Part shown: in pieces, positions 24,582 to 34,641 of the stretch
How the letters are laid out: each line of letters starts with the position of its first letter
Numbering within the stretch: the first letter of the stretch is position 1
Assembly (NCBI GenBank): GCA_002440975.1
Contig: DJWN01000140.1
Location: 1 to 36,332, forward strand
DNA: 36,332 nucleotides
Direction of reading: 5' to 3'
DNA from: Bacteroidales bacterium UBA6229
GTDB lineage: Bacteria > Bacteroidota > Bacteroidia > Bacteroidales > F082
Position numbers and translations under genes: made by a program
Notes under the pieces: generated by a model
The model's database searches: none
Told to the model about the DNA's origin: nothing
Seen by the model: the letters and a program-made list of their open reading frames with translations, nothing else

Positions 24582-27500
24582 TTATTTTTTCTCAACTTCC
24601 GGTTTCAAAGTGCGGGATGCTGCTTCCATCACGGCATCGTACTCAGCGCGTGAACCTACGATCAAATCTTCGTATTCGCGCAGGCCTGTACCGGCAGGAA
24701 TCTTATGTCCGACGATCACATTTTCTTTCAAGCCCATCAGCTCATCTGACTTGGCATTGATAGAAGCTAAGGTGAGCACCTTGGTTGTTTCCTGAAACGA
24801 AGCAGCTGAGATAAAGCTGTTGGTCTGTAGCGAGGCGCGTGTAATACCCTGCAATACCTGGAAGGCTGTAGCAGGTTTGGCTTCACGGGCTTCAACCAGT
24901 TTTTTGTCCTTTCGTTTCAGCAGTGAGTTCTCATCGCGTAGTTTACGGGCAGTGATAATTTGTCCCTGAAGAAGGTTGTCAGAATCGCCCGGATCGATGA
25001 CCACTTTTTTACCAAAGATTTCATCGTTTTCTTCCTGGAAATCAATTTTGTTAATTAGTTCACCTTCGAGGAAACGGGTATCACCCGGATCTTCCACTTC
25101 TACTTTGCGCATCATCTGCCGCACAATTACCTCAAAATGCTTATCGTTGATCTTCACACCCTGCAAACGATATACTTCCTGCACTTCGTTTACGATATAT
25201 TCCTGAACCTTCATTGGTCCTTTGATCGACAGTATATCCGAAGGAGTGATAGCACCTTCCGAAAGTGGAGTACCGGCTTTTACGAAGTCGTTTTCCTGAG
25301 CCAGAATCTGCTTTGAAGTTGCGATAAGGTAGCTTTTCTCTTCTCCGGTTTTTGAGGTCACGATAACTTCGCGGTTGCCACGTTTTAGCTTTTTGCCAAA
25401 CGAAACAACACCATCAATTTCAGAAACTACCGCAGGTTCAGAGGGATTACGTGCCTCAAACAGCTCGGTTACACGTGGCAAACCACCCGTGATGTCACCC
25501 GATTTACCAATAGCACGCGGGATCTTGACCAACATGCCTCCGGCTTTGATCTGATCGCCTTCGTCAACAATGATATGGGCGCCTACAGGGATATCGTAAG
25601 CTTTGACAACTTCATTGTTTTTGTCGAGAATCTTGATTGTCGGATTCTTGGCACGTTGACGGGTTTCGATGATTACCTTTTCGTTATAGCCGGTTTGTTC
25701 GTCCGACTCGATGCGATAGGTAACGCCTTCGATGATATTCTCAAAGCTTATTTTTCCTTCATATTCCGAGAGGATCACAGCATTGTATGGGTCCCAGTCG
25801 CTGATAAAATCACCTTTTTTAACTTCGCTGCCATTTTTAATATAAAGATTGGCACCATAAGGTATGTTGGATGAGGTGAGGATTACGCCGGTTTTCTTAT
25901 CTACAATCTTCATTTCAGCCGAACGACCTAATACTATTTCATAGTCTTTTCCATCTTTGCTGAAATCAACAGAGCGCAGTTCATCAATTTCGAGGACACC
26001 ATCAAATTTTGCTTCAATCTTTGATAAAACAGCAACATTGGAAGCAGTACCCCCAACGTGGAAGGTACGCAAAGTAAGCTGTGTACCAGGCTCACCAATA
26101 GATTGCGCTGCGATTACACCAACTGCTTCACCTTTTTGTACCAGCTTGCCCGAAGCCAGGTTACGGCCATAACAATTGGCACAAACACCTCGTTTTGATT
26201 CGCAGGTAAGTACCGAGCGAATTTCAACCTGTTCGATGGGCGATTCTTCGATGACTGCTGCAATTTCTTCGGTGATTTCTTCGCCTCCCTGAATGATCAG
26301 CTCACCAGATTGCGGATGATAGATGTCGTGTAAGGCTACGCGTCCAAGGATACGATCGTATAGTGTTTCAACAACCTCTTCGCTTTTCTTAAGGGCAGAA
26401 ATTGTGAGTCCACGTAAGGTTCCACAGTCTTTTTCAGTGATCACCACATCCTGCGCCACATCAACCAAACGACGTGTGAGGTAACCGGCATCTGCTGTTT
26501 TCAGAGCAGTATCGGCCAAACCTTTACGGGCACCGTGGGTTGAGATAAAGTACTCAAGTACCGAAAGTCCTTCTTTAAAGTTAGACAAAATCGGGTTTTC
26601 GATGATTTCGCCTCCTGAAGCACCAGATTTTTGTGGTTTTGCCATCAGACCACGCATACCCGAGAGCTGACGAATCTGCTCTTTTGAACCCCTCGCTCCG
26701 GAATCCAGCATCATATAAACCGGATTGAATCCCTGATCGTCCTGCGAAAGTTGTTGCATCACAGTGTTTGTGAGGCGGGAGTTGGTGTGTGTCCAGATGT
26801 CGATAATCTGGTTGTAACGTTCGTTGTTGGTGATGAAACCCATATTGTAGTTGGCCAACACTTCCGAAACTTCTTCATTTGCCTGGGCAATGAGTTCTTC
26901 TTTAACAGTCGGGACCATCACATTTCCTAGGTTAAAGGAAAGTCCTCCTCTGTAAGCCATCTGGAAGCCAAGGTTTTTGATATCGTCAAGGAATTGTGCA
27001 GCAGCAGCTGTTCCAAGGCGTTTCACCATGTCACCAATGATATCACGAAGTGATTTTTTGGTCAAAAGTTGATTTACAAAACCGAACTCCTCAGGCACCA
27101 CTTCATTGAATAACACACGTCCAACCGAAGTTTCGAGCATGGTTTCAACCAGTTTGCCTTTTTCGCGAATTTTGGTTTTTACATACACAATCGCATGGAG
27201 GTCAACGCGTTTTTCGTTGTAGGCAATGATAACTTCTTCGGATGAATAGAATTTTTTGCCTTCACCTTTTACAGGATGCTCTTCTGTGCTCTTTCTGGGT
27301 TTGGTGATGTAATACAGACCCAAAACCATGTCCTGCGAAGGAACTGTAATTGGTGCGCCATTAGCCGGATTCAGGATGTTATGCGAAGCCAGCATCAGAA
27401 TTTGAGCTTCCAAAACTGCTGCATTGCCAAGTGGCACGTGAACGGCCATCTGGTCACCATCGAAGTCGGCGTTGAAGGCCGTACAAACGAGTGGGTGAAG

Positions 27501-28883
27501 CTGAATGGCTTTACCTTCGACCAGCTTGGGCTGGAAAGCCTGAATACCAAGCCTGTGAAGGGTAGGAGCACGGTTGAGCAAAACGGGATGGCCTTTCAAA
27601 ATGTTTTCGAGGATATCCCAAACGACAGGGTCTTTTCTGTCAACTATTTTTTTTGCCGATTTCACAGTTTTCACAATGCCTCTTTCAAGCATTTTACGAA
27701 TAATAAAGGGCTTGAAAAGCTCCGAAGCCATATCTTTTGGTAAGCCGCACTCGTTAAGGTTCAGCTCGGGCCCTACTACAATTACCGAACGGCCGGAGTA
27801 GTCAACACGTTTACCTAACAAGTTCTGCCGGAAACGACCTTGTTTACCTTTCAGGCTGTCGCTGAGTGATTTAAGTGGTCTGTTTGATTCCGTTTTAACA
27901 GCACTTGCTTTGCGGGAGTTGTCGAATAACGAATCAACAGCTTCCTGAAGCATACGTTTTTCATTTCGCATGATCACATCAGGTGCTTTAATTTCGATCA
28001 ATCGTTTCAACCTGTTGTTGCGAATGATAACCCTACGATACAAGTCGTTGAGGTCGGAAGTGGCAAAACGTCCGCCATCGAGTGGTACCAAAGGTCTGAG
28101 TTCGGGTGGGATAACCGGAACAACTTTCACGATCATCCATTCCGGACGATTTTCGATACGGGATCTGGCATCGCGGAAAGCTTCAAAAACCTGAAGACGC
28201 TTGAGTGCATCGGCTTTACGCTGTTGTGATGTTTCTGTGTTTGCTTTATGACGCAAATCGAACGAAATCTTGTCCAAATCAAGGCCTGCAAGCAAATCAT
28301 GGATGGCTTCTGCACCCATTTTAGCGATAAACTTGTTCGGGTCTTCATCTGGAAGATGCTGGTTGTCAGCTGGCAGGGCTTCAATAATATCGAGGTATTC
28401 TTCTTCAGTGAGGAAATCCATGTATTGAATGCCATCCTGTTCTTTGATACCGGGCTGGATTACAACATAACGTTCGTAATAAATAATCATGTCGAGCTTC
28501 TTGGTTGGAAGCCCAAGCAAAGCTCCTATTTTATTTGGGAGAGAGCGGAAATACCAGATATGTGCAACCGGAACAACGAGTTGAATATGTCCCATGCGTT
28601 CGCGGCGAACTTTCTTTTCTGTTACCTCAACACCACAACGGTCGCAAACAATACCTTTATAGCGAATACGTTTGTATTTTCCGCAATGACATTCCCAGTC
28701 TTTTACCGGGCCAAAAATTCGCTCGCAGAACAAGCCGTCACGTTCGGGCTTATAGGTGCGGTAATTGATGGTTTCCGGTTTCAATACCTCGCCACTTGAG
28801 CGTTCCAGAATTGCTTCCGGAGAGGAAAGACTGATCGTTATTTTAGAAAAGCTGCTGTTTGTATTGTCTTTTCTGAAAGCCAT
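24582..28883 (-). CDS. rpoC: RNA polymerase subunit beta'
   Basis: 1433 residues. The N-terminal zinc ribbon is CHCGKYKRIRYKG with VCDRCGVEV. The active-site Mg motif NADFDGDQM is in the double-psi barrel. The second zinc site is CESKRGVCANCYG. The trigger-loop region reads EPGTQLTLRTFHVGG. The C-terminus ends in a helix and Lys-rich tail. It lies 69 nt downstream of rpoB and is cotranscribed with it. A 12-bp hairpin terminator follows. Confidence 0.99.
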   Translation of the reverse strand: MAFRKDNTNSSFSKITISLSSPEAILERSSGEVLKPETINYRTYKPERDGLFCERIFGPVKDWECHCGKYKRIRYKGIVCDRCGVEVTEKKVRRERMGHIQLVVPVAHIWYFRSLPNKIGALLGLPTKKLDMIIYYERYVVIQPGIKEQDGIQYMDFLTEEEYLDIIEALPADNQHLPDEDPNKFIAKMGAEAIHDLLAGLDLDKISFDLRHKANTETSQQRKADALKRLQVFEAFRDARSRIENRPEWMIVKVVPVIPPELRPLVPLDGGRFATSDLNDLYRRVIIRNNRLKRLIEIKAPDVIMRNEKRMLQEAVDSLFDNSRKASAVKTESNRPLKSLSDSLKGKQGRFRQNLLGKRVDYSGRSVIVVGPELNLNECGLPKDMASELFKPFIIRKMLERGIVKTVKSAKKIVDRKDPVVWDILENILKGHPVLLNRAPTLHRLGIQAFQPKLVEGKAIQLHPLVCTAFNADFDGDQMAVHVPLGNAAVLEAQILMLASHNILNPANGAPITVPSQDMVLGLYYITKPRKSTEEHPVKGEGKKFYSSEEVIIAYNEKRVDLHAIVYVKTKIREKGKLVETMLETSVGRVLFNEVVPEEFGFVNQLLTKKSLRDIIGDMVKRLGTAAAAQFLDDIKNLGFQMAYRGGLSFNLGNVMVPTVKEELIAQANEEVSEVLANYNMGFITNNERYNQIIDIWTHTNSRLTNTVMQQLSQDDQGFNPVYMMLDSGARGSKEQIRQLSGMRGLMAKPQKSGASGGEIIENPILSNFKEGLSVLEYFISTHGARKGLADTALKTADAGYLTRRLVDVAQDVVITEKDCGTLRGLTISALKKSEEVVETLYDRILGRVALHDIYHPQSGELIIQGGEEITEEIAAVIEESPIEQVEIRSVLTCESKRGVCANCYGRNLASGKLVQKGEAVGVIAAQSIGEPGTQLTLRTFHVGGTASNVAVLSKIEAKFDGVLEIDELRSVDFSKDGKDYEIVLGRSAEMKIVDKKTGVILTSSNIPYGANLYIKNGSEVKKGDFISDWDPYNAVILSEYEGKISFENIIEGVTYRIESDEQTGYNEKVIIETRQRAKNPTIKILDKNNEVVKAYDIPVGAHIIVDEGDQIKAGGMLVKIPRAIGKSGDITGGLPRVTELFEARNPSEPAVVSEIDGVVSFGKKLKRGNREVIVTSKTGEEKSYLIATSKQILAQENDFVKAGTPLSEGAITPSDILSIKGPMKVQEYIVNEVQEVYRLQGVKINDKHFEVIVRQMMRKVEVEDPGDTRFLEGELINKIDFQEENDEIFGKKVVIDPGDSDNLLQGQIITARKLRDENSLLKRKDKKLVEAREAKPATAFQVLQGITRASLQTNSFISAASFQETTKVLTLASINAKSDELMGLKENVIVGHKIPAGTGLREYEDLIVGSRAEYDAVMEAASRTLKPEVEKK

Positions 28884-28917
28884 AAATTTGGATCTGTTTA
28901 GTTAAAAGAACGGTTAA

Positions 28918-28943
28918 GTACAGCCTTCATCCGAAGGCTGTAC
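28918..28943 (-). other. 11-bp hairpin in the rpoB-rpoC gap
   Basis: GTACAGCCTTC (28918-28928) and GAAGGCTGTAC (28933-28943) form a perfect 11-bp stem with a 4-nt loop. No T run follows on the transcribed (minus) strand, so termination is unlikely. An RNase processing site or mRNA-stability element is possible. Confidence 0.6.
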
Positions 28944-28952
28944 ATGATATCA

Positions 28953-31900
28953 TTAGTCGAAGGTAACTTCGAGGCCTAAGCCACGCAGCTCGTGGATTAG
29001 CACATTAAATGATTCCGGTATTCCTGGCACTGGCATATTGTCGCCTTTCACGATGGCTTCGTATGCTTTGGCACGGCCTACCACATCATCTGATTTCACT
29101 GTAAGAATTTCCTGTAAGATATTGCTGGCACCAAAAGCTTCGAGTGCCCAAACCTCCATCTCACCAAAACGCTGACCACCAAACTGTGCTTTACCACCCA
29201 GTGGTTGTTGTGTGATCAATGAATAGGGTCCTATTGAGCGGGCATGCATCTTGTCGTCAACCATATGATGAAGCTTCAACATATAAATGTAGCCTACCGT
29301 TGCCGGCTGATCAAAACGTTCGCCCGTTCCGCCATCATACAAATAAACACTTCCGTTTTCGGGTAAGCCGGCTTTTGCCAGGTAGTCGTTTATTTGATCA
29401 ATGGAGGCGCCGTCAAAGATAGGAGTAGCAAATTTTACACCTAACTTTTTGCCAGCCCAGCCCAGCACAGTTTCATAAATCTGTCCGAGGTTCATACGGG
29501 AAGGTACGCCCAGCGGATTCAATACAATATCTACTGGTGTTCCGTCTTCGAGGAAAGGCATGTCTTCTTCACGCACGATTCGTGCTACAATACCTTTGTT
29601 CCCGTGACGCCCGGCCATCTTATCACCAATATTGAGCTTGCGTTTTTTGGCCACATAAACTTTAGCCATTTGCACGATACCATTCGGAAGCTCATCGCCA
29701 ACACTGGCAACAAACTTCTTCCTATTATAAATGCCCAATATTTCTTTATATTTGATATTGTAATTATTGATCAATTGCTTGATCATTTCATTACGTTCCT
29801 TGTCAGTTGTCCATTTGTTTGGATTCACATTCAAATAGTCAATTCCCTGCAGAATTTTTTGCGTGAATTTGGCTTTTTTTGGAACAACTTCTTCTTTAAA
29901 GTTATTAAAGACACCCTGACTTGTACGACCATTCAATAATACTGTAAGCTTATCAATCAGTTTATTTTTAAGAATCGTGGATTCTTTGTTCTGATTGGCA
30001 TCCAATTCACTTATGAGGTCTTTATCCTTAACTTTTGATTTACGGTCTTTGATAACTCTGGAGAAGAGTTTTTTATCAACCACCACACCTTTCATTGATG
30101 GTGGTGCTTTGAGTGAAGCATTTTTCACATCACCGGCCTTGTCGCCAAAGATAGCTCTTAGGAGTTTTTCTTCGGGTGTGGGATCGCTTTCGCCTTTAGG
30201 GGTGATTTTTCCAATCAGAATATCGCCTTCGTTCACCTCTGCACCAATACGGATTAAACCGTTTTCGTCCAGGTCTTTGGTTGCATCAGCACTTACGTTA
30301 GGGATATCATTGGTCAGTTCTTCAATGCCACGTTTTGTGTCGCGCACTTCCAAACTAAACTCTTCAATATGCACCGAAGTGAAGATATCTTCCTTGACGA
30401 TTTTTTCGCTGATAACGATGGCATCCTCAAAGTTATAACCTTTCCAGGGCATGAAAGCCACCATCAGGTTACGGCCGATGGCCAGTTCGCCATTCTCAGT
30501 TCCGTAGCCTTCACAGAGCACCTGTCCTTTCGTAACCTGTTGACCACGTTTAACGATGGGCTTAAGGTTTACGCTGGTATTTTGATTGGTACGGGCATAT
30601 TTGATCAGGCGGTAAGTTTTGATGTCCTCATCAAAGCTAACCAGCTTTTCTTCGTCAGAGCGATTGTATCGAATGGTAATTTTTTCTGCATCAACGAAAA
30701 GTACTTCACCTTCGCCTTCAGCATGAATCAGCACACGACTGTCGCGAGCTACATTACCTTCAATTCCAGTTCCTACAATAGGTGCTTCGGGTCTCATCAA
30801 TGGAACAGCCTGACGCATCATGTTTGAGCCCATAAGGGCACGGTTGGCATCATCGTGTTCGAGGAATGGGATGAGAGAAGCTGCTATCGAGGCAATCTGA
30901 TTGGGGGCTACGTCAATAAGGTCAACTTTAGTGCGATCGATGATTGGATAATCAGCCTGATAACGCACTTTAACATCCTCTTCGAGAAATTGACCGGTTT
31001 CGCTTATTGGCGTACTTGCCTGGGCAATAATTTTATCTTCTTCTTCTTCGGCACTCAGATAAATTGGGTCTTTCTTCATGTCGATCTTACCTTCATCAAC
31101 TTCGAGGTAAGGTGTTTCGATAAAGCCCAGTCTATTGATCTTTGCGTAAACACAAAGTGAAGATATCAATCCGATATTCGGACCTTCGGGTGTTTCGATC
31201 GTACACAACCGACCATAGTGTGTATAGTGTACGTCGCGCACCTCAAATCCGGCACGCTCGCGCGACAAACCTCCTGGTCCCAGGGCAGAGATACGTCTTT
31301 TATGCGTAACCTCCGACAGCGGATTGGTTTGATCCATAAATTGCGACAGCTGGTTGGTGCCAAAGAATGAATTGATAACAGAAGACAATGTTTTGGCGTT
31401 GATCAGGTCGGTAGGTGTAAATACCTCATTGTCACGAACATTCATGCGTTCGCGAATGGTACGTGCCATACGGGCCAAGCCAACTCCAAACTGACTGTAA
31501 AGCTGTTCGCCAACTGTACGGATACGTCTGTTGCTGAGGTGGTCAATATCATCCACTTCAGTTTTGCTGTTGGCAAGTTCAATCAGATATTTGATGATTG
31601 AAATGATGTCCTCTTTGGTAAGAACCTTGGTATCTTCAGCTATCGAAAGGTTGAGTTTCCTATTGATCCGATAACGACCAACTTCTCCCAAATCATAACG
31701 TTTATCAGAGAAGAATAATTTTTCGATGATACCACGTGCTGTTTCTTCATCAGGCGGTTCAGCATTGCGCAACTGTCTGTAGATAAACTCAACAGCCTCC
31801 TTTTCTGAGTTAGCGGTATCCTTTTGAAGTGTGTTGAAGATGATGGAGTAATCAGCAGTATTAAAATCCTCACGGTGCAGCAATACAGTTTTAACGCCTG

Positions 31901-32759
31901 AATCAACAATAAGGTCGATATGCTCGTTATCCAGTATTGTTTCTCTTTCGATGATTACTTCATTACGTTCGATAGAAACAACTTCACCGGTATCTTCATC
32001 CACAAAATCCTCAATCCATGATCGCACCACACGGGCAGCCAGTTTGCGTCCCAAAACACGTTTTAGTCCGGCTTTGCTCACCTTGATTTCTTCGGCCAGA
32101 TTGAATATTTCGAGAATATCTTTATCTGTTTCAAAACCGATTGCTCTCAGTAGTGTAGTTACGGGGAGTTTCTTTTTCCGATCAATATAGGCATACATTA
32201 CGTTGTTGATATCGGTCGAAAACTCCATCCATGATCCTTTGAAGGGAATGATTCTGGCTGAGAAAAGGGTAGTTCCGTTGGCGTGTTTATGTTGTCCGAA
32301 GAACACCCCTGGCGAGCGGTGTAGCTGTGAAACCACAACACGTTCAGCACCATTAATGATAAAGGTGCCTTTGGGCGTCATATAGGGGATCATACCCAGG
32401 TAAACGTCCTGAACGATGGTTTCAAAGTCTTCGTGCTCGGGGTCGGTACAATAAAGCTTTAGCTTGGCTTTCAGCGGCACGCTGTAAGTAAGCCCACGCT
32501 CAATACACTCTTCTATCGCGTAGCGAGGCGGATCAATGAAATAGTCTAGGAATTCGAGTACAAAATTATTTCTTGCATCGGTAATGGGGAAGTTTTCAGC
32601 GAAGACTTTAAAGAGTCCTTCATTTTTTCTGTTTTCAGGGTTTGTTTCCAACTGGAAAAAGTCCTGAAAAGACTGTAGCTGAATATCCAAAAAATCCGGG
32701 TAATCTAATTGATATCCGGTTGATGCAAAACTGATTCTTTCCGAAGTTTTTTCTGCCAA
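28953..32759 (-). CDS. rpoB: RNA polymerase subunit beta
   Basis: 1268 residues. The rifampicin-binding segment reads SQFMDQTNPLSEVTHKRR and ISALGPGGL. It keeps the Asp, His and Ser residues at the positions where resistance mutations commonly arise, so the polymerase is of rifampicin-sensitive type on sequence grounds. RLCTIETPEGPNIGLI, the AGRHGNKGIV region and the C-terminal QPLGGKAQFGGQRFGEME complete the family landmarks. Its stop is 69 nt before rpoC. Confidence 0.99.
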   Translation of the reverse strand: MAEKTSERISFASTGYQLDYPDFLDIQLQSFQDFFQLETNPENRKNEGLFKVFAENFPITDARNNFVLEFLDYFIDPPRYAIEECIERGLTYSVPLKAKLKLYCTDPEHEDFETIVQDVYLGMIPYMTPKGTFIINGAERVVVSQLHRSPGVFFGQHKHANGTTLFSARIIPFKGSWMEFSTDINNVMYAYIDRKKKLPVTTLLRAIGFETDKDILEIFNLAEEIKVSKAGLKRVLGRKLAARVVRSWIEDFVDEDTGEVVSIERNEVIIERETILDNEHIDLIVDSGVKTVLLHREDFNTADYSIIFNTLQKDTANSEKEAVEFIYRQLRNAEPPDEETARGIIEKLFFSDKRYDLGEVGRYRINRKLNLSIAEDTKVLTKEDIISIIKYLIELANSKTEVDDIDHLSNRRIRTVGEQLYSQFGVGLARMARTIRERMNVRDNEVFTPTDLINAKTLSSVINSFFGTNQLSQFMDQTNPLSEVTHKRRISALGPGGLSRERAGFEVRDVHYTHYGRLCTIETPEGPNIGLISSLCVYAKINRLGFIETPYLEVDEGKIDMKKDPIYLSAEEEEDKIIAQASTPISETGQFLEEDVKVRYQADYPIIDRTKVDLIDVAPNQIASIAASLIPFLEHDDANRALMGSNMMRQAVPLMRPEAPIVGTGIEGNVARDSRVLIHAEGEGEVLFVDAEKITIRYNRSDEEKLVSFDEDIKTYRLIKYARTNQNTSVNLKPIVKRGQQVTKGQVLCEGYGTENGELAIGRNLMVAFMPWKGYNFEDAIVISEKIVKEDIFTSVHIEEFSLEVRDTKRGIEELTNDIPNVSADATKDLDENGLIRIGAEVNEGDILIGKITPKGESDPTPEEKLLRAIFGDKAGDVKNASLKAPPSMKGVVVDKKLFSRVIKDRKSKVKDKDLISELDANQNKESTILKNKLIDKLTVLLNGRTSQGVFNNFKEEVVPKKAKFTQKILQGIDYLNVNPNKWTTDKERNEMIKQLINNYNIKYKEILGIYNRKKFVASVGDELPNGIVQMAKVYVAKKRKLNIGDKMAGRHGNKGIVARIVREEDMPFLEDGTPVDIVLNPLGVPSRMNLGQIYETVLGWAGKKLGVKFATPIFDGASIDQINDYLAKAGLPENGSVYLYDGGTGERFDQPATVGYIYMLKLHHMVDDKMHARSIGPYSLITQQPLGGKAQFGGQRFGEMEVWALEAFGASNILQEILTVKSDDVVGRAKAYEAIVKGDNMPVPGIPESFNVLIHELRGLGLEVTFD

Positions 32760-32842
32760 GGTTTTAAGTTTTTAGTGCCTGCCAGAGGCAGACAGGGTAA
32801 GGATAAAAAGAATTTACAAACCAAACCGCAAAACAGGCGCAA

Positions 32843-32874
32843 AACCTCTATCTCATAAAGTTGAGATAGAGGTT
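32843..32874 (-). other. 13-bp hairpin in the rplL-rpoB gap
   Basis: 32843-32855 pairs perfectly with 32862-32874 around a 6-nt loop. On the transcribed strand it is followed by only TTTTGCG, a weak T run. It may be a partial attenuator or processing site that sets the ratio of L7/L12 to polymerase mRNA, as known for the E. coli rplL-rpoB gap. Confidence 0.6.
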
Positions 32875-32907
32875 GTTTGCCAGATGTTTTGTGGAAAATA
32901 ATCCTTC

Positions 32908-33288
32908 TTACTTAACTTCAACCTCTGCACCAGCTTCTTCAAGTTGAGATTTAAGTGCATTGGCTTCGTCTTTGCTTACACCTTCTTTAATCGCCTTAGG
33001 TGCTGAGTCAACCAATTCTTTGGCTTCTTTTAATCCAAGGCTTGTGAGTTCTTTTACAAGCTTAACAACAGCAAGCTTAGAAGCACCAGCCGATTTAAGG
33101 ATTACATCGAATGAAGTTTGCTCTTCTACTGCAGCGGCATCGCCACCATCAGCACCAGGAGCAGCAACTGCAACTGCAGCAGCAGCAGGCTCAATGCCAT
33201 ATTCTTCTTTCAGGATTGTAGCCAATTCATTGACTTCTTTAACAGTAAGATTTACTAATTGCTCTGCGAAAGCTTTCAAATCTGCCAT
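32908..33288 (-). CDS. rplL: 50S ribosomal protein L7/L12
   Basis: 126 residues. The N-terminal dimerisation part has LVNLTVKEVNELATILKEE, followed by an Ala-rich hinge. The C-terminal factor-binding domain has FDVILKSAGASKLAVVK, LGLKEAKELVDSAPK and the ending AGAEVEVK. It binds L10 in several copies and recruits translation GTPases. It lies 65 nt after rplJ. Confidence 0.99.
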   Translation of the reverse strand: MADLKAFAEQLVNLTVKEVNELATILKEEYGIEPAAAAVAVAAPGADGGDAAAVEEQTSFDVILKSAGASKLAVVKLVKELTSLGLKEAKELVDSAPKAIKEGVSKDEANALKSQLEEAGAEVEVK

Positions 33289-33353
33289 TTTATTTTCGGT
33301 TTAAGTGATTTTTACAATTTATTTTTTTGGTGAATGTTAATCATTCTGTGGGA

Positions 33354-33875
33354 CTATTCTGATTTTTCTGAGAGTGTTTGTAATATGCCACTCAGTTTGT
33401 GACCACCTGACTGCAGGGCACCCACCACGTTTTTAGCTGGTGATTGCAGCAATGCAATAAGATCGGCAATAAGCTCATTCTTTGATTTGATGCTGATGAG
33501 GAAATCTAATTGGTTGTCGCCAATATAAACAGATTCTTCAATATAGGCACCCTTAAGAATGGGTCTGTCTGAGGTTTTACGAAACTCTTTAATCAGTTTG
33601 GCAGGTGCATTACCAGCTTCGGCAAACATGACCGAGGTAGCACCTTTGAGAATGTCGTACAGTTCACTGTATTCTTTGCCGGCATTCTCCATTGCTTTAC
33701 GCAGCAAGGTATTCTTAACCACAACAAGCTTTATGTCGCTTCTAAAACACAGCCTGCGAAGCTGACTAGTCTTTTCGGCATTAAGCTCTGAGATATCAGT
33801 CAGGTAGAAGTTGTGATTTTCGTTAAGTTGCTGCGTCATGGATTCGATGACGGCCTGCTTTTCTTCTTTTCTCAT
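33354..33875 (-). CDS. rplJ: 50S ribosomal protein L10
   Basis: 173 residues. The N-terminal rRNA-binding domain contains LNAEKTSQLRRLCF, VVVKNTLLRKAME and GATSVMFAEAG. The C-terminal helix has LIALLQSPAKNVVGALQSGG, and the L7/L12-binding tail ends SGILQTLSEKSE. Only 15 nt separate it from rplA, so there is no room for a separate L10 leader. Confidence 0.98.
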   Translation of the reverse strand: MRKEEKQAVIESMTQQLNENHNFYLTDISELNAEKTSQLRRLCFRSDIKLVVVKNTLLRKAMENAGKEYSELYDILKGATSVMFAEAGNAPAKLIKEFRKTSDRPILKGAYIEESVYIGDNQLDFLISIKSKNELIADLIALLQSPAKNVVGALQSGGHKLSGILQTLSEKSE

Positions 33876-33890
33876 GTCGTTAACTTCCTT

Positions 33891-34592
33891 TTAGTTAGCT
33901 GCTGTAACTGATTTCAAATCAACTTGAATACCAGGGCTCATCGTGCTGGAAAGAAAGATACTTTTTACGTAAGTTCCTTTGGCTGCTGATGGCTTTAATT
34001 TGATAATTGTAGTGATAAGCTCTTTGGCGTTATCATAAATTTTATCTTCATTAAAACTAACTTTAGCTACGCCAGCATGGATAATGCCATACTTGTCAAC
34101 CTTGAAATCGATTTTTCCAGCCTTTACTTCCTGAACTGCTTTAGCTATTTCCATTGTAACGGTGCCTGTTTTTGGGTTCGGCATTAAGCCACGTGGACCA
34201 AGAATACGGCCCAGCGCACCCACCTTAGGCATTACGTTAGGAGTGGTAATAACCACGTCGATATCGGTCCAGCCATCTTTGATTTTCTGAACGTATTCGT
34301 CCAGACCAACAAAATCGGCACCAGCATCTTTGGCTTCCTGTTCTTTTTCAGGGCCACAAAGCACCAAAACGCGCATCGTTTTTCCTGTTCCGTGAGGTAA
34401 GGTAACCGAACCACGAACCATTTGATTGGCTTTACGTGGATCAACACCCAAACGCACATTCAGGTCAACCGAAGCGTCAAATTTGGTATAGGTGATTTTT
34501 TTTACGATATCAACTGCTTCTGTCAAGGAGTAAATTTTGCTTTTGTCGAACTTAGCAAGGGCTTCCTTTTTTTGTTTCGAAATTTTAGCCAT
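33891..34592 (-). CDS. rplA: 50S ribosomal protein L1
   Basis: 233 residues. Family landmarks are KFDASVDLNVRLGVDPRK, VTLPHGTGK, the ILGPRGLMPNPKTGTVT block and KSIFLSSTMSPGI near the C-terminus. It forms the L1 stalk of the 50S subunit. In E. coli it represses the L11 operon; whether that applies here is unknown. Confidence 0.99.
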   Translation of the reverse strand: MAKISKQKKEALAKFDKSKIYSLTEAVDIVKKITYTKFDASVDLNVRLGVDPRKANQMVRGSVTLPHGTGKTMRVLVLCGPEKEQEAKDAGADFVGLDEYVQKIKDGWTDIDVVITTPNVMPKVGALGRILGPRGLMPNPKTGTVTMEIAKAVQEVKAGKIDFKVDKYGIIHAGVAKVSFNEDKIYDNAKELITTIIKLKPSAAKGTYVKSIFLSSTMSPGIQVDLKSVTAAN

Positions 34593-34641
34593 TTACGCTT
34601 TTTTTTGAGGTTCTACAAAATGCAACGAACCAATGTACTCA

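Noticed and set aside
28248..28799. Plus-strand open frame of 183 codons
   Set aside because: Antisense to the conserved N-terminal part of rpoC, so it is a shadow frame.
33876..33890. L10 autoregulatory leader upstream of rplJ
   Set aside because: Only 15 nt separate rplA and rplJ, too short for a structured leader.
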